Source: Bacteroidales bacterium UBA4073 (lineage in GTDB: Bacteria; Bacteroidota; Bacteroidia; Bacteroidales; Tenuifilaceae). Taken from it: DNA of 6,555 bases. Below the pieces are notes generated by a model. That model was not told the DNA's origin. It made no database searches and worked only from the letters and a program-made list of their open reading frames with translations. This document shows, piece by piece, positions 1 through 6,443 of this stretch; the stretch's first letter is position 1; each line of letters begins with the position of its first letter. The DNA is taken from assembly GCA_002383425.1 (NCBI GenBank), contig DFYV01000115.1:11703-18257 (forward strand). Reading direction: 5' to 3'. Made by a program: the position numbers and the translations under genes.

Positions 1-9
1 TTCAAAATA

Positions 10-88
10 TATCAACCATCAACCAACAACTGTCAACTATTTTTCCGAACAACAAACAACTAACAACGAACAACGTACGACCGTCAAC
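10..88 (-). repeat. GTTGNNN heptamer-repeat element, left copy
   Basis: Read on the minus strand, this is a run of 7-nt words nearly all starting GTTG. From 88 down to 47 there are six words: GTTGACG, GTCGTAC (the one exception), GTTGTTC, GTTGTTA, GTTGTTT and GTTGTTC. A 9-nt linker GGAAAAATA follows (46-38), then four more words: GTTGACA, GTTGTTG, GTTGATG and GTTGATA (37-10). The 7-nt period is not a multiple of three, so the tract is unlikely to be coding. It begins about 20 bp past the dipeptidase stop codon and reads away from that gene. No hairpin with a T-run is seen here, so I do not call it a terminator. An inverted copy with the same linker lies at 6444-6529. Function unknown. Confidence 0.8.
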
Positions 89-108
89 CATCATCAGGTT
101 GGTGGTGG

Positions 109-1335
109 CTAACTGCGCTCTTTCCTTTTTTCAACCTCACGGAACACCCGCAGGAAGTTCTCACCCCATATTTTACGTATATCGTTTTCGGAATAGCCTC
201 TACGCAGCAGTTCCATGGTTATGCGGTACATCTGCGAGGCATCGTTGCAACCGTCAACCCCGCCACCCCCATCAAAATCGGTTCCAATGCCTACATGATC
301 GATTCCCATAACCTTAACCATGTGGTCGATGTGGTCAACCACATCGGCTACGGTAGCCAGCTTAGCCGGATATATTTCCTCAAACTTGTACCATTCGGTT
401 GTGGCTTGTTTTTCTTGCTCAGGCAAAAGACCCTGAAAGTTGTTCCATTTCTTACGTAAAACGCGGAAAGCGCTATCGCGCGCAGGGTTAGGTTCACTTT
501 TCTTAACATAATCGCTCAGAATGCACATTTGAACCACTCCCCCATTCTTTGCAATAGTTCGGAGCATATCGTCGGTCAAATTGCGGGGGTTATCGCAAAT
601 AGCCCGGGCACAGCTGTGCGATGCAATTACGGGAGCATTTGAAACTTCTAAAACATCGTAAAAGGCTTTATCCGAAATATGCGATACATCTACCATCATA
701 CCAATACGGTTCATCTCGGAAACCACATTGCGTCCAAAATCGCTTAACCCATTATGCTTTGGCCCTTCGGGGTCGGTTGATGAATCGCATATCTGGTTGT
801 TGCGGGTATGGCACAAGGTAACGTAGCGTGCACCCAACTCATAAAATACCTTGAGTTGACTAATGTCTTCACCAATAGGGTAACCATTTTCTACCCCAAT
901 GTATATTGCGCGTTTACCTTCCTGTTTCAACCGGTAAACATCATCGGGGGTTGTGGCTATGGAAGCACGCGTAGGATAGCGTTTCACAGTGGTGTGGATG
1001 GCGTTAAAAATCTCCATGGCCTTAGCATTAACCTTGGCATACATATCGGGAGTGCACTCACGTTGACCAATGAATACTGCAAAAAAGACAGCATCTAATC
1101 CGCCTTGTTCCATTTTGGCTAAATCGACCTTGCTGCCAATGGAAGTGTTATTCTCACCCGAAAAATCGAATCCTGAACGAAGAAAATTCAATGGCGTGTC
1201 GGTATGGGTATCGATTGTTACCATTTTTGAATGAAGCGCTTTGGCGCGTTCCTCCAGCTTGATATCGTCGGTTAACGAACGACTACCGCACCCAACCAGC
1301 ACGACTGCAACCATCAAGGGGAAATATCTTTTCAT
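109..1335 (-). CDS. Lipoprotein M19 (renal/membrane-type) dipeptidase
   Basis: A zinc metallopeptidase of family M19 (COG2355), which hydrolyses dipeptides, often those with a D-residue at the C-terminal position. The 408-residue protein starts with a short lipoprotein signal: K2-R3, a hydrophobic stretch, and lipobox L13-V14-G15-C16, so it should be lipid-anchored in the envelope. The metal-site pattern is complete: H44-x-D46 (motif IDTHTDTP), bridging E149 (GVENG), H219 (VDVSHISD) and H240 (ASHSCARA). H176, R251 and D353 (GIGTDFDG) fit the substrate-site residues of human DPEP1; the spacings E to H of 27, H to H of 21 and H to R of 11 agree with that enzyme as I recall it. About 45 extra residues lie between R251 and D353. 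The frame stays open upstream to a TTG at 1410, but the ATG at 1335 is chosen because it puts the lipobox in place. The stop is TAG. It lies 104 bp downstream of the acyltransferase on the same strand, with no clear promoter or terminator between, so cotranscription is plausible. The exact substrate is unknown. Confidence 0.93.
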   Translation of the reverse strand: MKRYFPLMVAVVLVGCGSRSLTDDIKLEERAKALHSKMVTIDTHTDTPLNFLRSGFDFSGENNTSIGSKVDLAKMEQGGLDAVFFAVFIGQRECTPDMYAKVNAKAMEIFNAIHTTVKRYPTRASIATTPDDVYRLKQEGKRAIYIGVENGYPIGEDISQLKVFYELGARYVTLCHTRNNQICDSSTDPEGPKHNGLSDFGRNVVSEMNRIGMMVDVSHISDKAFYDVLEVSNAPVIASHSCARAICDNPRNLTDDMLRTIAKNGGVVQMCILSDYVKKSEPNPARDSAFRVLRKKWNNFQGLLPEQEKQATTEWYKFEEIYPAKLATVADVVDHIDHMVKVMGIDHVGIGTDFDGGGGVDGCNDASQMYRITMELLRRGYSENDIRKIWGENFLRVFREVEKRKERS

Positions 1336-1439
1336 ATTCTGTTTTTCATAATTGACGCAGTAACACCAGCAATAGTTTAACGGGGCAGTTTTTAAAAAAC
1401 CGAGAGGCAACCAGAATGCTGACTCCTGATTTATTTTTA

Positions 1440-3275
1440 CTATCCTTGATCTTCAAAAGTATAATCGGTTATGTTGAAACGCTCCAGAATCGATTTATCG
1501 TTAATTTCCTTTGATAACGAGTTTATTGTTTCAGCAGGTACTTGAAAAAGGTCAAGAATAAGAAGCCCGTCGAGGGAATTATTAAACTTAGGATCGACAT
1601 TGAAGCCAATAATCTTTCCATTCAATTTTATGTACTTTTTTAAAAGTATAGGCATGTGGTACTTGTAGGGTTCAACTTCATGGATAAACCTGTCGAGTTT
1701 GCTAAGGTCGTTGCTATTATTGAAAATGATATTGTACTCTTCCTCCTTAATAGGTACCCTAAATTTGTTACGCGATTTTATGAATCGGGCAAAATCATGG
1801 TCGAAGTAGTTCGATTTCATGAAGCTAATGATAACCCCTTTGGAGTAATCGGAAAAGCGATTTGATATGCTTACAGGGCCAATCAGGTAACGATATTCGG
1901 GGTTTTTAATCAGGAAGTAAAGGATACCCTTCCAGAGTAGAAACAGTGGCAACGGTTTACGCTGGTAGTCGGGAATGATAAACGAACGCCCCAGTTCGAT
2001 ACTTTGCTCAAGGATTGGTGTGAAAGCCTTATTGATTTTGAAAAGAGTTTGTATGTAAAACCCTTCAATGCCGTACTTTTTAATAATTTCTTTTCCTTTT
2101 CCTGCCCGGTAGGCGCCAACAATGCGCTTTTCATCCTCATCCCAGATAAAAAGTTGCCAGTAGTAAAGGTCAAACTCATCCACATCAATTTTACGATTGG
2201 TACCTTCACCCACATCACGAAAGGTAATTTCGCGCAAGCGACCAATCTCAGTCATCAGGTTAGGCATTTCCACCGACGGGGCACATATTACGGCAAAGTT
2301 CTTACTTCGGAAAAGCAAGTAGTTTTCCATGAGCTTGGAAACCTCCTCCTCAACCACATCCTGTAGAACAGGCGGAATTACTGGTTCAGGTTCAGAGTCC
2401 GATTTCAGCTTATACTGGAAAAATTTATCAACATCGATGGCCGAGCCCAAGGAGTAGGTTTTCACCCTAAGGAAACGACTGTACTTTTCAATATCAGAGT
2501 AGTTGTCCTGCTCCTCAACGCTAATGGGGTAGCCTATACGCACCCTGATGGTTTGATTCTTTTTATTGAGCAGTTCCGAGGGTAACTTGGCGGTTCGGAG
2601 CAATGGATGGATAAGGCCAAGCAGGTGGAACAAGCGACTATTCTCGCCCTGAAAGTATATGGGCACCACAGGAACACGGGCATTCTTGATGAACTTTATT
2701 ATCGATTTCTGCCAGTGCTTATCGGTAATACCGGTTTCATCAACATTATCGTAATAGGTTGATACCTCACCGGCAGGAAAAATCCCAAGGGCACCTCCAT
2801 TCGCAAGGTGAGTATAAGCGGCTTTTAAGCCGCTAATATTTAAACTCTTCGAATGGCCACCATTATCGAAGGGATCCACGGCAAACGCATAACTTTCTAT
2901 TTGAGGTATTCGTTTTATCAGAAAAGTGGAAAGTGTCTTTATGTCGTGGCGTTTCTGATCGAGCATTAGCTTAAGCAGTATAATGCCATCAATGCCCCCA
3001 AAGGGATGATTTGATACCGAGATGAACGCACCTTTTTTTGGAATACGTCTCAACTCCTCGGGGTTAATCTCATACTTTACCTCCAGTAGGTCAAGAGCTG
3101 CATTTAGAAAATCTAAGCCCTGCAGGTTTGCCACGTTTGCATACTTCTTATTGAGCTCATTAAACCTTAAAATGTACATGAGCAGGCGAGCAAAACCATC
3201 ACCGATTATTGGCCCAAGTTTAACAGCCTTCTTTATCTCATCAACATTTACAATTTTATCCTTCTCTTTTGTCAT
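1440..3275 (-). CDS. Two-domain PlsC-GNAT acyltransferase, OlsF/GlsF-like aminolipid synthase
   Basis: A 611-residue fusion of two acyltransferases. The N-terminal half (about 70-260) is PlsC-like: NHPFGGIDG at 89-97 supplies the catalytic His/Asp pair (H90, D96), FPAGEVS at 166-172 matches the FPEGTxS substrate motif, and VVPIYF at 203-208 matches the later PlsC block. After a linker of about 60 residues, the C-terminal half (about 325-530) looks like the GNAT-type N-acyltransferase family of OlsB and 'hemolysin' proteins, with E427-L-G-R-S and YLIGPVSIS at 463-471. This order of domains is that of OlsF, shown in Serratia and Flavobacterium johnsoniae to make ornithine lipids; related enzymes make glycine lipids in Bacteroidota. 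The expected reactions are N-acylation of an amino acid with a 3-hydroxyacyl chain (C-half) and O-acylation of that hydroxyl (N-half), at the inner membrane. Head group not predictable, so no symbol is given. The ATG at 3275 is preferred over the adjacent TTG at 3278. No Shine-Dalgarno sequence is seen. Many databases would call it 'putative hemolysin'. Confidence 0.85.
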   Translation of the reverse strand: MTKEKDKIVNVDEIKKAVKLGPIIGDGFARLLMYILRFNELNKKYANVANLQGLDFLNAALDLLEVKYEINPEELRRIPKKGAFISVSNHPFGGIDGIILLKLMLDQKRHDIKTLSTFLIKRIPQIESYAFAVDPFDNGGHSKSLNISGLKAAYTHLANGGALGIFPAGEVSTYYDNVDETGITDKHWQKSIIKFIKNARVPVVPIYFQGENSRLFHLLGLIHPLLRTAKLPSELLNKKNQTIRVRIGYPISVEEQDNYSDIEKYSRFLRVKTYSLGSAIDVDKFFQYKLKSDSEPEPVIPPVLQDVVEEEVSKLMENYLLFRSKNFAVICAPSVEMPNLMTEIGRLREITFRDVGEGTNRKIDVDEFDLYYWQLFIWDEDEKRIVGAYRAGKGKEIIKKYGIEGFYIQTLFKINKAFTPILEQSIELGRSFIIPDYQRKPLPLFLLWKGILYFLIKNPEYRYLIGPVSISNRFSDYSKGVIISFMKSNYFDHDFARFIKSRNKFRVPIKEEEYNIIFNNSNDLSKLDRFIHEVEPYKYHMPILLKKYIKLNGKIIGFNVDPKFNNSLDGLLILDLFQVPAETINSLSKEINDKSILERFNITDYTFEDQG

Positions 3276-3321
3276 CAAAATAGAGTTTTGTTAAGCCATG
3301 CTTTACTATTTCCACCACAAG

Positions 3322-3329
3322 CAAAGGTA
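3322..3329 (-). promoter_or_regulatory. Bacteroidota-type -7 box for the acyltransferase
   Basis: On the minus strand this reads TACCTTTG, an exact match to TAnnTTTG. Transcription would start near 3315, giving a leader of about 40 nt before the ATG at 3275. The -33 region has only a T-rich stretch and no clear TTG. It probably drives the acyltransferase and perhaps also the dipeptidase. Confidence 0.6.
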
Positions 3330-3403
3330 CAAAAAAATGCTAAAAAATCTTTTCTCTACCTTAACTTTAACATCCTTACACCAAATGGTTTTGAAAAGTG
3401 TAT

Positions 3404-3411
3404 TAACTTTG
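3404..3411 (+). promoter_or_regulatory. Bacteroidota-type -7 box for the secreted protein gene
   Basis: TAACTTTG matches TAnnTTTG exactly. The predicted start is near 3418, with a leader of about 38 nt before the ATG at 3456. A TTTG at 3390-3393 is too close to serve as -33, and no good -33 box is seen at the usual distance. The divergent -7 box on the other strand is about 75 bp away, so the two promoters do not overlap but could share a regulator. Confidence 0.6.
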
Positions 3412-3455
3412 TATATGTCAAATGAAAATTTATAATAACCTAAATATAGAAGATC

Positions 3456-4301
3456 ATGAAGAAACTATCGTTAATTATTGGACTGGTGACCATAAGCCTG
3501 TGGGGTTTAGCACAGCGTAACCTTGTTAGGCCCGATGATGTTAAGGCATTTTTGGCTTCAACAACCTATGTGGTACTCGAGAACAATCCTACCTCGCAGT
3601 ATAACATGGAAATTCGCGAAGCCGTTGAACGATCGTGGAAAATTACACCATACAAGTTTATTACCGCCAAGGAGTTCAACGATATGCGAAAGGATATCGA
3701 CAAATCGTTTCTGGTGCTCATTCAAATGCGTATCGATAATGATAAAGTAGTGCCCACCTACAATTTCTTGAGCGTATCGATGGGCGCTGCCGTTACCAAA
3801 ATTACCGATATGCCCGATATATGCTCTGTACCGCTAAGCTATAAAGATTTACCCGAAGACACATACACCTATAAGCTTGAGGGGTTGATCCGGTTCATGC
3901 AGAATTACATTACCGCCATTAATGAAAACCCAAAACTCATTAAAAAGGACGCTTTTATGTTCTACAACAAGAACATGAAACAGGTGAAAAATAAGGAGTT
4001 ATGGGTAACCGAAACCGACCTTGAAAAAACCGTTCGCCCACTGGCTGAAATCCGTAAGGTTTACAAGCACAACATCAAGGTTGTAAACCCCGAGGATATC
4101 CAGAAGGCTATTCAGGAGAAGAATACGAATGTTCTATACATGCACAAGGTTGGCCCTGAAGGAAGCCGCCTGCAGTGGCGCGTTTGGAAAATGATACTGG
4201 GCGCCGGCGATGATCAGCTTTACTACTACAACATGCACACTATCTCCAAATCGCAGGGCGATGGATTCCTATCAAAGGATTTCGCTAAAATAAACAAGTA
4301 G
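3456..4301 (+). CDS. Secreted protein of unknown function
   Basis: A 281-residue protein I cannot name. It opens with a Sec signal peptide: K2-K3, a hydrophobic core at 4-18, and a likely cut after A19 (GLA|Q). There is no lipobox and no further membrane segment, so the mature protein should be periplasmic or exported. The two halves look alike in pattern. Around 36-110 a short strand (TYVVL) leads into a helix, then PYKFITAKEF, a helix, and FLVLIQM and FLSVSMG strands. Around 181-262 the same order appears: ELWV, a helix, NIKVVNPEDI, a helix, NVLYMHK, then WKMILGAG. Strand-helix-strand-helix-strand modules of this kind occur in CsgG/LpoB/TolB-N-like envelope proteins, but that is a loose resemblance by eye. 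No catalytic motif is visible. The start has only a weak purine stretch (AGAAG) ahead of it. It has its own promoter and a hairpin terminator, so it is probably monocistronic. Confidence 0.88.
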   Translation: MKKLSLIIGLVTISLWGLAQRNLVRPDDVKAFLASTTYVVLENNPTSQYNMEIREAVERSWKITPYKFITAKEFNDMRKDIDKSFLVLIQMRIDNDKVVPTYNFLSVSMGAAVTKITDMPDICSVPLSYKDLPEDTYTYKLEGLIRFMQNYITAINENPKLIKKDAFMFYNKNMKQVKNKELWVTETDLEKTVRPLAEIRKVYKHNIKVVNPEDIQKAIQEKNTNVLYMHKVGPEGSRLQWRVWKMILGAGDDQLYYYNMHTISKSQGDGFLSKDFAKINK

Positions 4302-4324
4302 AGCAATTTTAAAAGTATTTTACT

Positions 4325-4361
4325 ACCGCCGTCGGGAAATTACCTGTCGGCGGTTATTTTT
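4325..4361 (+). terminator. Rho-independent terminator after the secreted protein gene
   Basis: The arms ACCGCCG (4325-4331) and CGGCGGT (4348-4354) pair perfectly. The stem continues inward, after one T-T mismatch, with a C-G pair, a G-T wobble and two G-C pairs, closing on a 6-nt loop. A T-rich run (TTATTTTT) ends at 4361. It lies 24 bp past the stop codon. Confidence 0.85.
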
Positions 4362-4362
4362 G
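4355..4362 (+). promoter_or_regulatory. -7 box for ettA nested in the preceding terminator
   Basis: TATTTTTG matches TAnnTTTG exactly and consists of the T-run of the upstream terminator plus one G. Initiation would fall near 4369, leaving a very short A-rich leader of about 14 nt before the ATG at 4383. No TTG -33 box is seen; the hairpin stem occupies that region. Confidence 0.5.
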
Positions 4363-4382
4363 CAGCTGAAAATATAAAAATA

Positions 4383-6056
4383 ATGGCCGACGAAAAGATT
4401 ATTTTTTCCATGGTGGGGGTAAGCAAAACATTTCCCCCACACAAAAATGTGCTGAACAATATCTACCTATCGTTTTTCTATGGTGCTAAGATTGGCATCA
4501 TAGGGTTGAACGGGTCAGGGAAATCAACTTTGATGAAAATTATTGCTGGTATTGAAAAATCGTTTGAAGGTGAAGTGGTGTTTTCGCCTGGCTACACGGT
4601 GGGATACCTGGAGCAAGAACCTCACCTTGACAATAGCAAAACTGTTCGGCAAATTGTTGAAGAAGGCGTTCAGGAAGTGGTTGACCTGCTCAAGGAGTAC
4701 GAAAAGGTAAACGCCCGCTTTGCCGAACCCCTGAGCGACCATGAAATGAATAAGCTGATTGAACGGCAGGGTGAGCTAACCGAAAAGCTCGATCACCTGG
4801 ATGCATGGAACCTTGACTCCAAGCTGGAACGAGCCATGGATGCTCTCCGTTGTCCCGATGGTAATACCCCCGTTAAGGTGCTTTCCGGGGGTGAACGACG
4901 ACGCGTAGCTCTTTGTCGGCTACTCCTCCAGCAACCCGATGTGCTGCTCCTGGATGAGCCCACCAACCACCTGGATGCCGAATCGATTCAATGGCTCGAG
5001 ATGCACCTGCAACAGTATAAGGGGACAGTAATTGCCATTACCCACGACCGCTACTTCCTCGATAACGTGGCAGGATGGATTCTGGAACTCGACCGTGGCG
5101 AGGGTATTCCATGGAAAGGGAATTACTCCTCGTGGCTTGAACAAAAATCGGCTCGGCTTGCACAAGAGGAAAAACAGGAAAGCAAACGCCGTAAAACCCT
5201 TGAACATGAGCTGGAATGGGTTCGCATGTCGCCAAAAGCGCGTCGGGCCAAATCAAAAGCTCGCCTTTCAGCCTACGATAAGCTGCTGAACGAGGATACG
5301 AAGCAAAAGGAAGAAAAACTGGAAATTTTCATCCCAAACGGCCCACGCCTTGGCGATTTGGTTATTGAAGCCAACAATGTTTCAAAGGCATACGACAATA
5401 AGCTGCTTTTTGAAAGCCTCTCGTTCAAACTGCCCCCCAATGGCATTGTAGGTATAATTGGCCCTAACGGCGCAGGTAAAACCACCCTATTCCGGTTAAT
5501 TATGGGTCTCGAAAAACCCGATACCGGTGATTTCCGAATAGGGGAAACCGTTAAGCTGGCTTACGTTGACCAACAGCACAAATCCATTGACCCCAATAAA
5601 ACCGTTTTTGAGGTTATTTCAGGAGGCGCCGACAACGTTATGCTGGGTGGTCGACAAGTTAATGCCCGTGCCTATGTGGCACGCTTCAACTTTTCAGGTG
5701 CCGACCAGGAGAAGAAATGTGGTATGCTTTCAGGTGGCGAACGCAACAGGTTACACCTTGCCCTTGCCCTTAAGGAAGAAGGCAACGTTATACTGCTCGA
5801 CGAGCCCACCAACGATATTGATGTTAATACCCTACGCGCCCTTGAGGAAGGCCTGGAAAACTTTGCCGGCTGCGCCGTAGTAATTTCACACGACCGTTGG
5901 TTCCTCGACCGCATTGCAACCCATATTCTTGCCTTTGAAGGTAACTCCCAGGTTTACTTCTTTGAAGGTTCGTACTCGGAGTATGAGGAAAATAAGAAGA
6001 ACCGACTTGGCGACAATACTCCACATAGAATTAAGTATCGTAAACTAATGGAATAG
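4383..6056 (+). CDS. ettA: Energy-dependent translational throttle protein EttA (ABC-F ATPase)
   Basis: A soluble ABC-F protein that binds the ribosomal E site and gates the first steps of elongation according to the ATP/ADP ratio. At 557 residues it is nearly the same length as E. coli EttA (555) and shares long blocks with it by eye. Domain 1 has Walker A GLNGSGKST (41-49), signature LSGGE (167-171), Walker B with catalytic E192, and switch H221. The region at about 95-140 is the EttA 'arm', which separates it from other ABC-F members such as Uup. A charged linker (about 243-325, with KTLEHELEWVR and a basic stretch) is the P-site tRNA interaction motif. Domain 2 has Walker A GPNGAGKTT (360-368), LSGGE (449-453), E474 and H503. 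All catalytic residues are present. There is no transmembrane segment, as expected. The start ATG follows an A-rich leader without a Shine-Dalgarno sequence; the stop is TAG. It sits alone between two hairpin terminators, so it is probably transcribed by itself. Confidence 0.97.
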   Translation: MADEKIIFSMVGVSKTFPPHKNVLNNIYLSFFYGAKIGIIGLNGSGKSTLMKIIAGIEKSFEGEVVFSPGYTVGYLEQEPHLDNSKTVRQIVEEGVQEVVDLLKEYEKVNARFAEPLSDHEMNKLIERQGELTEKLDHLDAWNLDSKLERAMDALRCPDGNTPVKVLSGGERRRVALCRLLLQQPDVLLLDEPTNHLDAESIQWLEMHLQQYKGTVIAITHDRYFLDNVAGWILELDRGEGIPWKGNYSSWLEQKSARLAQEEKQESKRRKTLEHELEWVRMSPKARRAKSKARLSAYDKLLNEDTKQKEEKLEIFIPNGPRLGDLVIEANNVSKAYDNKLLFESLSFKLPPNGIVGIIGPNGAGKTTLFRLIMGLEKPDTGDFRIGETVKLAYVDQQHKSIDPNKTVFEVISGGADNVMLGGRQVNARAYVARFNFSGADQEKKCGMLSGGERNRLHLALALKEEGNVILLDEPTNDIDVNTLRALEEGLENFAGCAVVISHDRWFLDRIATHILAFEGNSQVYFFEGSYSEYEENKKNRLGDNTPHRIKYRKLME

Positions 6057-6062
6057 ATGAAA

Positions 6063-6092
6063 TGCCAGCGAAATTTGCTGGCAGTTTTATTT
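6063..6092 (+). terminator. Rho-independent terminator of ettA
   Basis: The perfect 7-bp stem TGCCAGC (6063-6069) and GCTGGCA (6077-6083) encloses a 7-nt loop and is followed by G and the T-rich run TTTTATTT (6085-6092). It starts 7 bp after the ettA stop codon. Confidence 0.9.
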
Positions 6093-6115
6093 AAAGCCTT
6101 GAATATCATTTTTAG

Positions 6116-6154
6116 GTTGATTTTCTCGTGCAACTGTATGCATACTAAATCAAC
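6116..6154. repeat. Inverted repeat with an internal palindrome
   Basis: GTTGATTT (6116-6123) and AAATCAAC (6147-6154) are exact reverse complements 23 bp apart. Between them lies the loopless 10-bp palindrome GTATGCATAC (6136-6145). It could be a protein-binding site or a weak cruciform; chance is also possible in AT-rich spacer DNA. Confidence 0.4.
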
Positions 6155-6186
6155 TCATGCCGACGTACTTTCATGTAATCTCTTTT

Positions 6187-6216
6187 TTTACAAAGACTCA
6201 GGAATTGCTATTTTTG
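6187..6216 (+). promoter_or_regulatory. Candidate Bacteroidota promoter upstream of the hairpin cluster
   Basis: TATTTTTG at 6209-6216 matches TAnnTTTG exactly. A T-rich stretch ending TTTA (6187-6190) lies 18 bp upstream and could act as a poor -33 box. Transcription would begin near 6223 and run into the three hairpins at 6248-6336. No open frame follows in the window, so it would drive either a noncoding RNA or a gene beyond the right edge. Confidence 0.35.
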
Positions 6217-6247
6217 TGTTTCAGATGAACAGTACTTGTTCTAATGT

Positions 6248-6336
6248 TCAACCCCTTCGGGGTTGATGTTTTGTGTTGTCATGGTTTTCCCACCGATTAC
6301 ATCGGGGGTTATTGATGTTTGACCCTTCGGGTCAAA
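6248..6336. repeat. Three-hairpin REP-like cluster
   Basis: Three compact inverted repeats, each with a 3-nt loop. The first is TCAACCCC (6248-6255) with GGGGTTGA (6259-6266) around TTC. The second is CCGAT (6293-6297) with ATCGG (6301-6305) around TAC, extended by two C-G pairs after one A-G mismatch. The third is TTTGACCC (6318-6325) with GGGTCAAA (6329-6336), again around TTC. Hairpins 1 and 3 share the core CCCTTCGGG, which can also fold with a stable UUCG tetraloop. None is followed by a T-run of terminator type. The arrangement resembles REP/BIME-type extragenic elements. From memory, modules of a hairpin, a short GTTATT-like spacer and a CCCTTCGGG hairpin recur between genes in Bacteroidota, but I could not search for this. 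Confidence 0.7.
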
Positions 6337-6374
6337 TAGCATTATAAAAAGTTTATAGGCAAAAGGCACATAAG

Positions 6375-6437
6375 ACGTGAAACGTTAAACGTGAAACGTG
6401 AGAAGTGAAATGTGAGACGTGAGACGTGAGACGTTTA
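6375..6437 (+). repeat. Nine tandem ACGTGAR-like heptamers
   Basis: Nine 7-nt words in exact register: ACGTGAA, ACGTTAA, ACGTGAA, ACGTGAG, AAGTGAA, ATGTGAG, ACGTGAG, ACGTGAG and ACGTTTA, followed by a partial ACG. The consensus is ACGTGAR. The 7-nt period argues against coding. It lies 6 bp before the GTTGTTC tract, which has the same period but an unrelated word. Confidence 0.85.
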
Positions 6438-6443
6438 ACGATG

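Noticed and set aside
1..97. CRISPR array
   Set aside because: The repeated words are only 7 nt with no spacers of regular length, and no cas gene is present.
89..108. Terminator for the dipeptidase gene
   Set aside because: Only a weak 5-bp CAACC/GGTTG hairpin can be drawn on the minus strand, and no T-run follows it.
1336..1410. N-terminal extension of the dipeptidase by 25 residues from a TTG codon
   Set aside because: The extension has two cysteines and no signal character, and it would bury the lipoprotein signal; the ATG at 1335 gives a proper lipobox at residues 13-16.
1336..1439. Separate promoter for the dipeptidase gene
   Set aside because: No TAnnTTTG match is found on the minus strand in this spacer; only AT-rich runs are present.
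3276..3278. TTG start one codon upstream of the acyltransferase ATG
   Set aside because: The adjacent ATG at 3275 is the more likely start, and nothing such as a ribosome binding site favours TTG.
99..5914. Many other short open frames (for example 621-821, 1910-2245, 2004-2366, 4920-5207, 5566-5880) inside the four genes
   Set aside because: They lie opposite to or out of frame with genes whose full motif sets are intact, and none shows a domain, signal peptide or start context of its own.
4383..6056. Antibiotic-resistance ABC-F or ABC transporter ATPase
   Set aside because: The arm region, the linker and near full-length similarity to EttA point to the housekeeping translational throttle, and no membrane partner lies nearby.
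6057..6266. 69-residue open frame right after the ettA stop
   Set aside because: It spans the ettA terminator and a perfect hairpin, and its composition is not protein-like; it is spacer read by chance.
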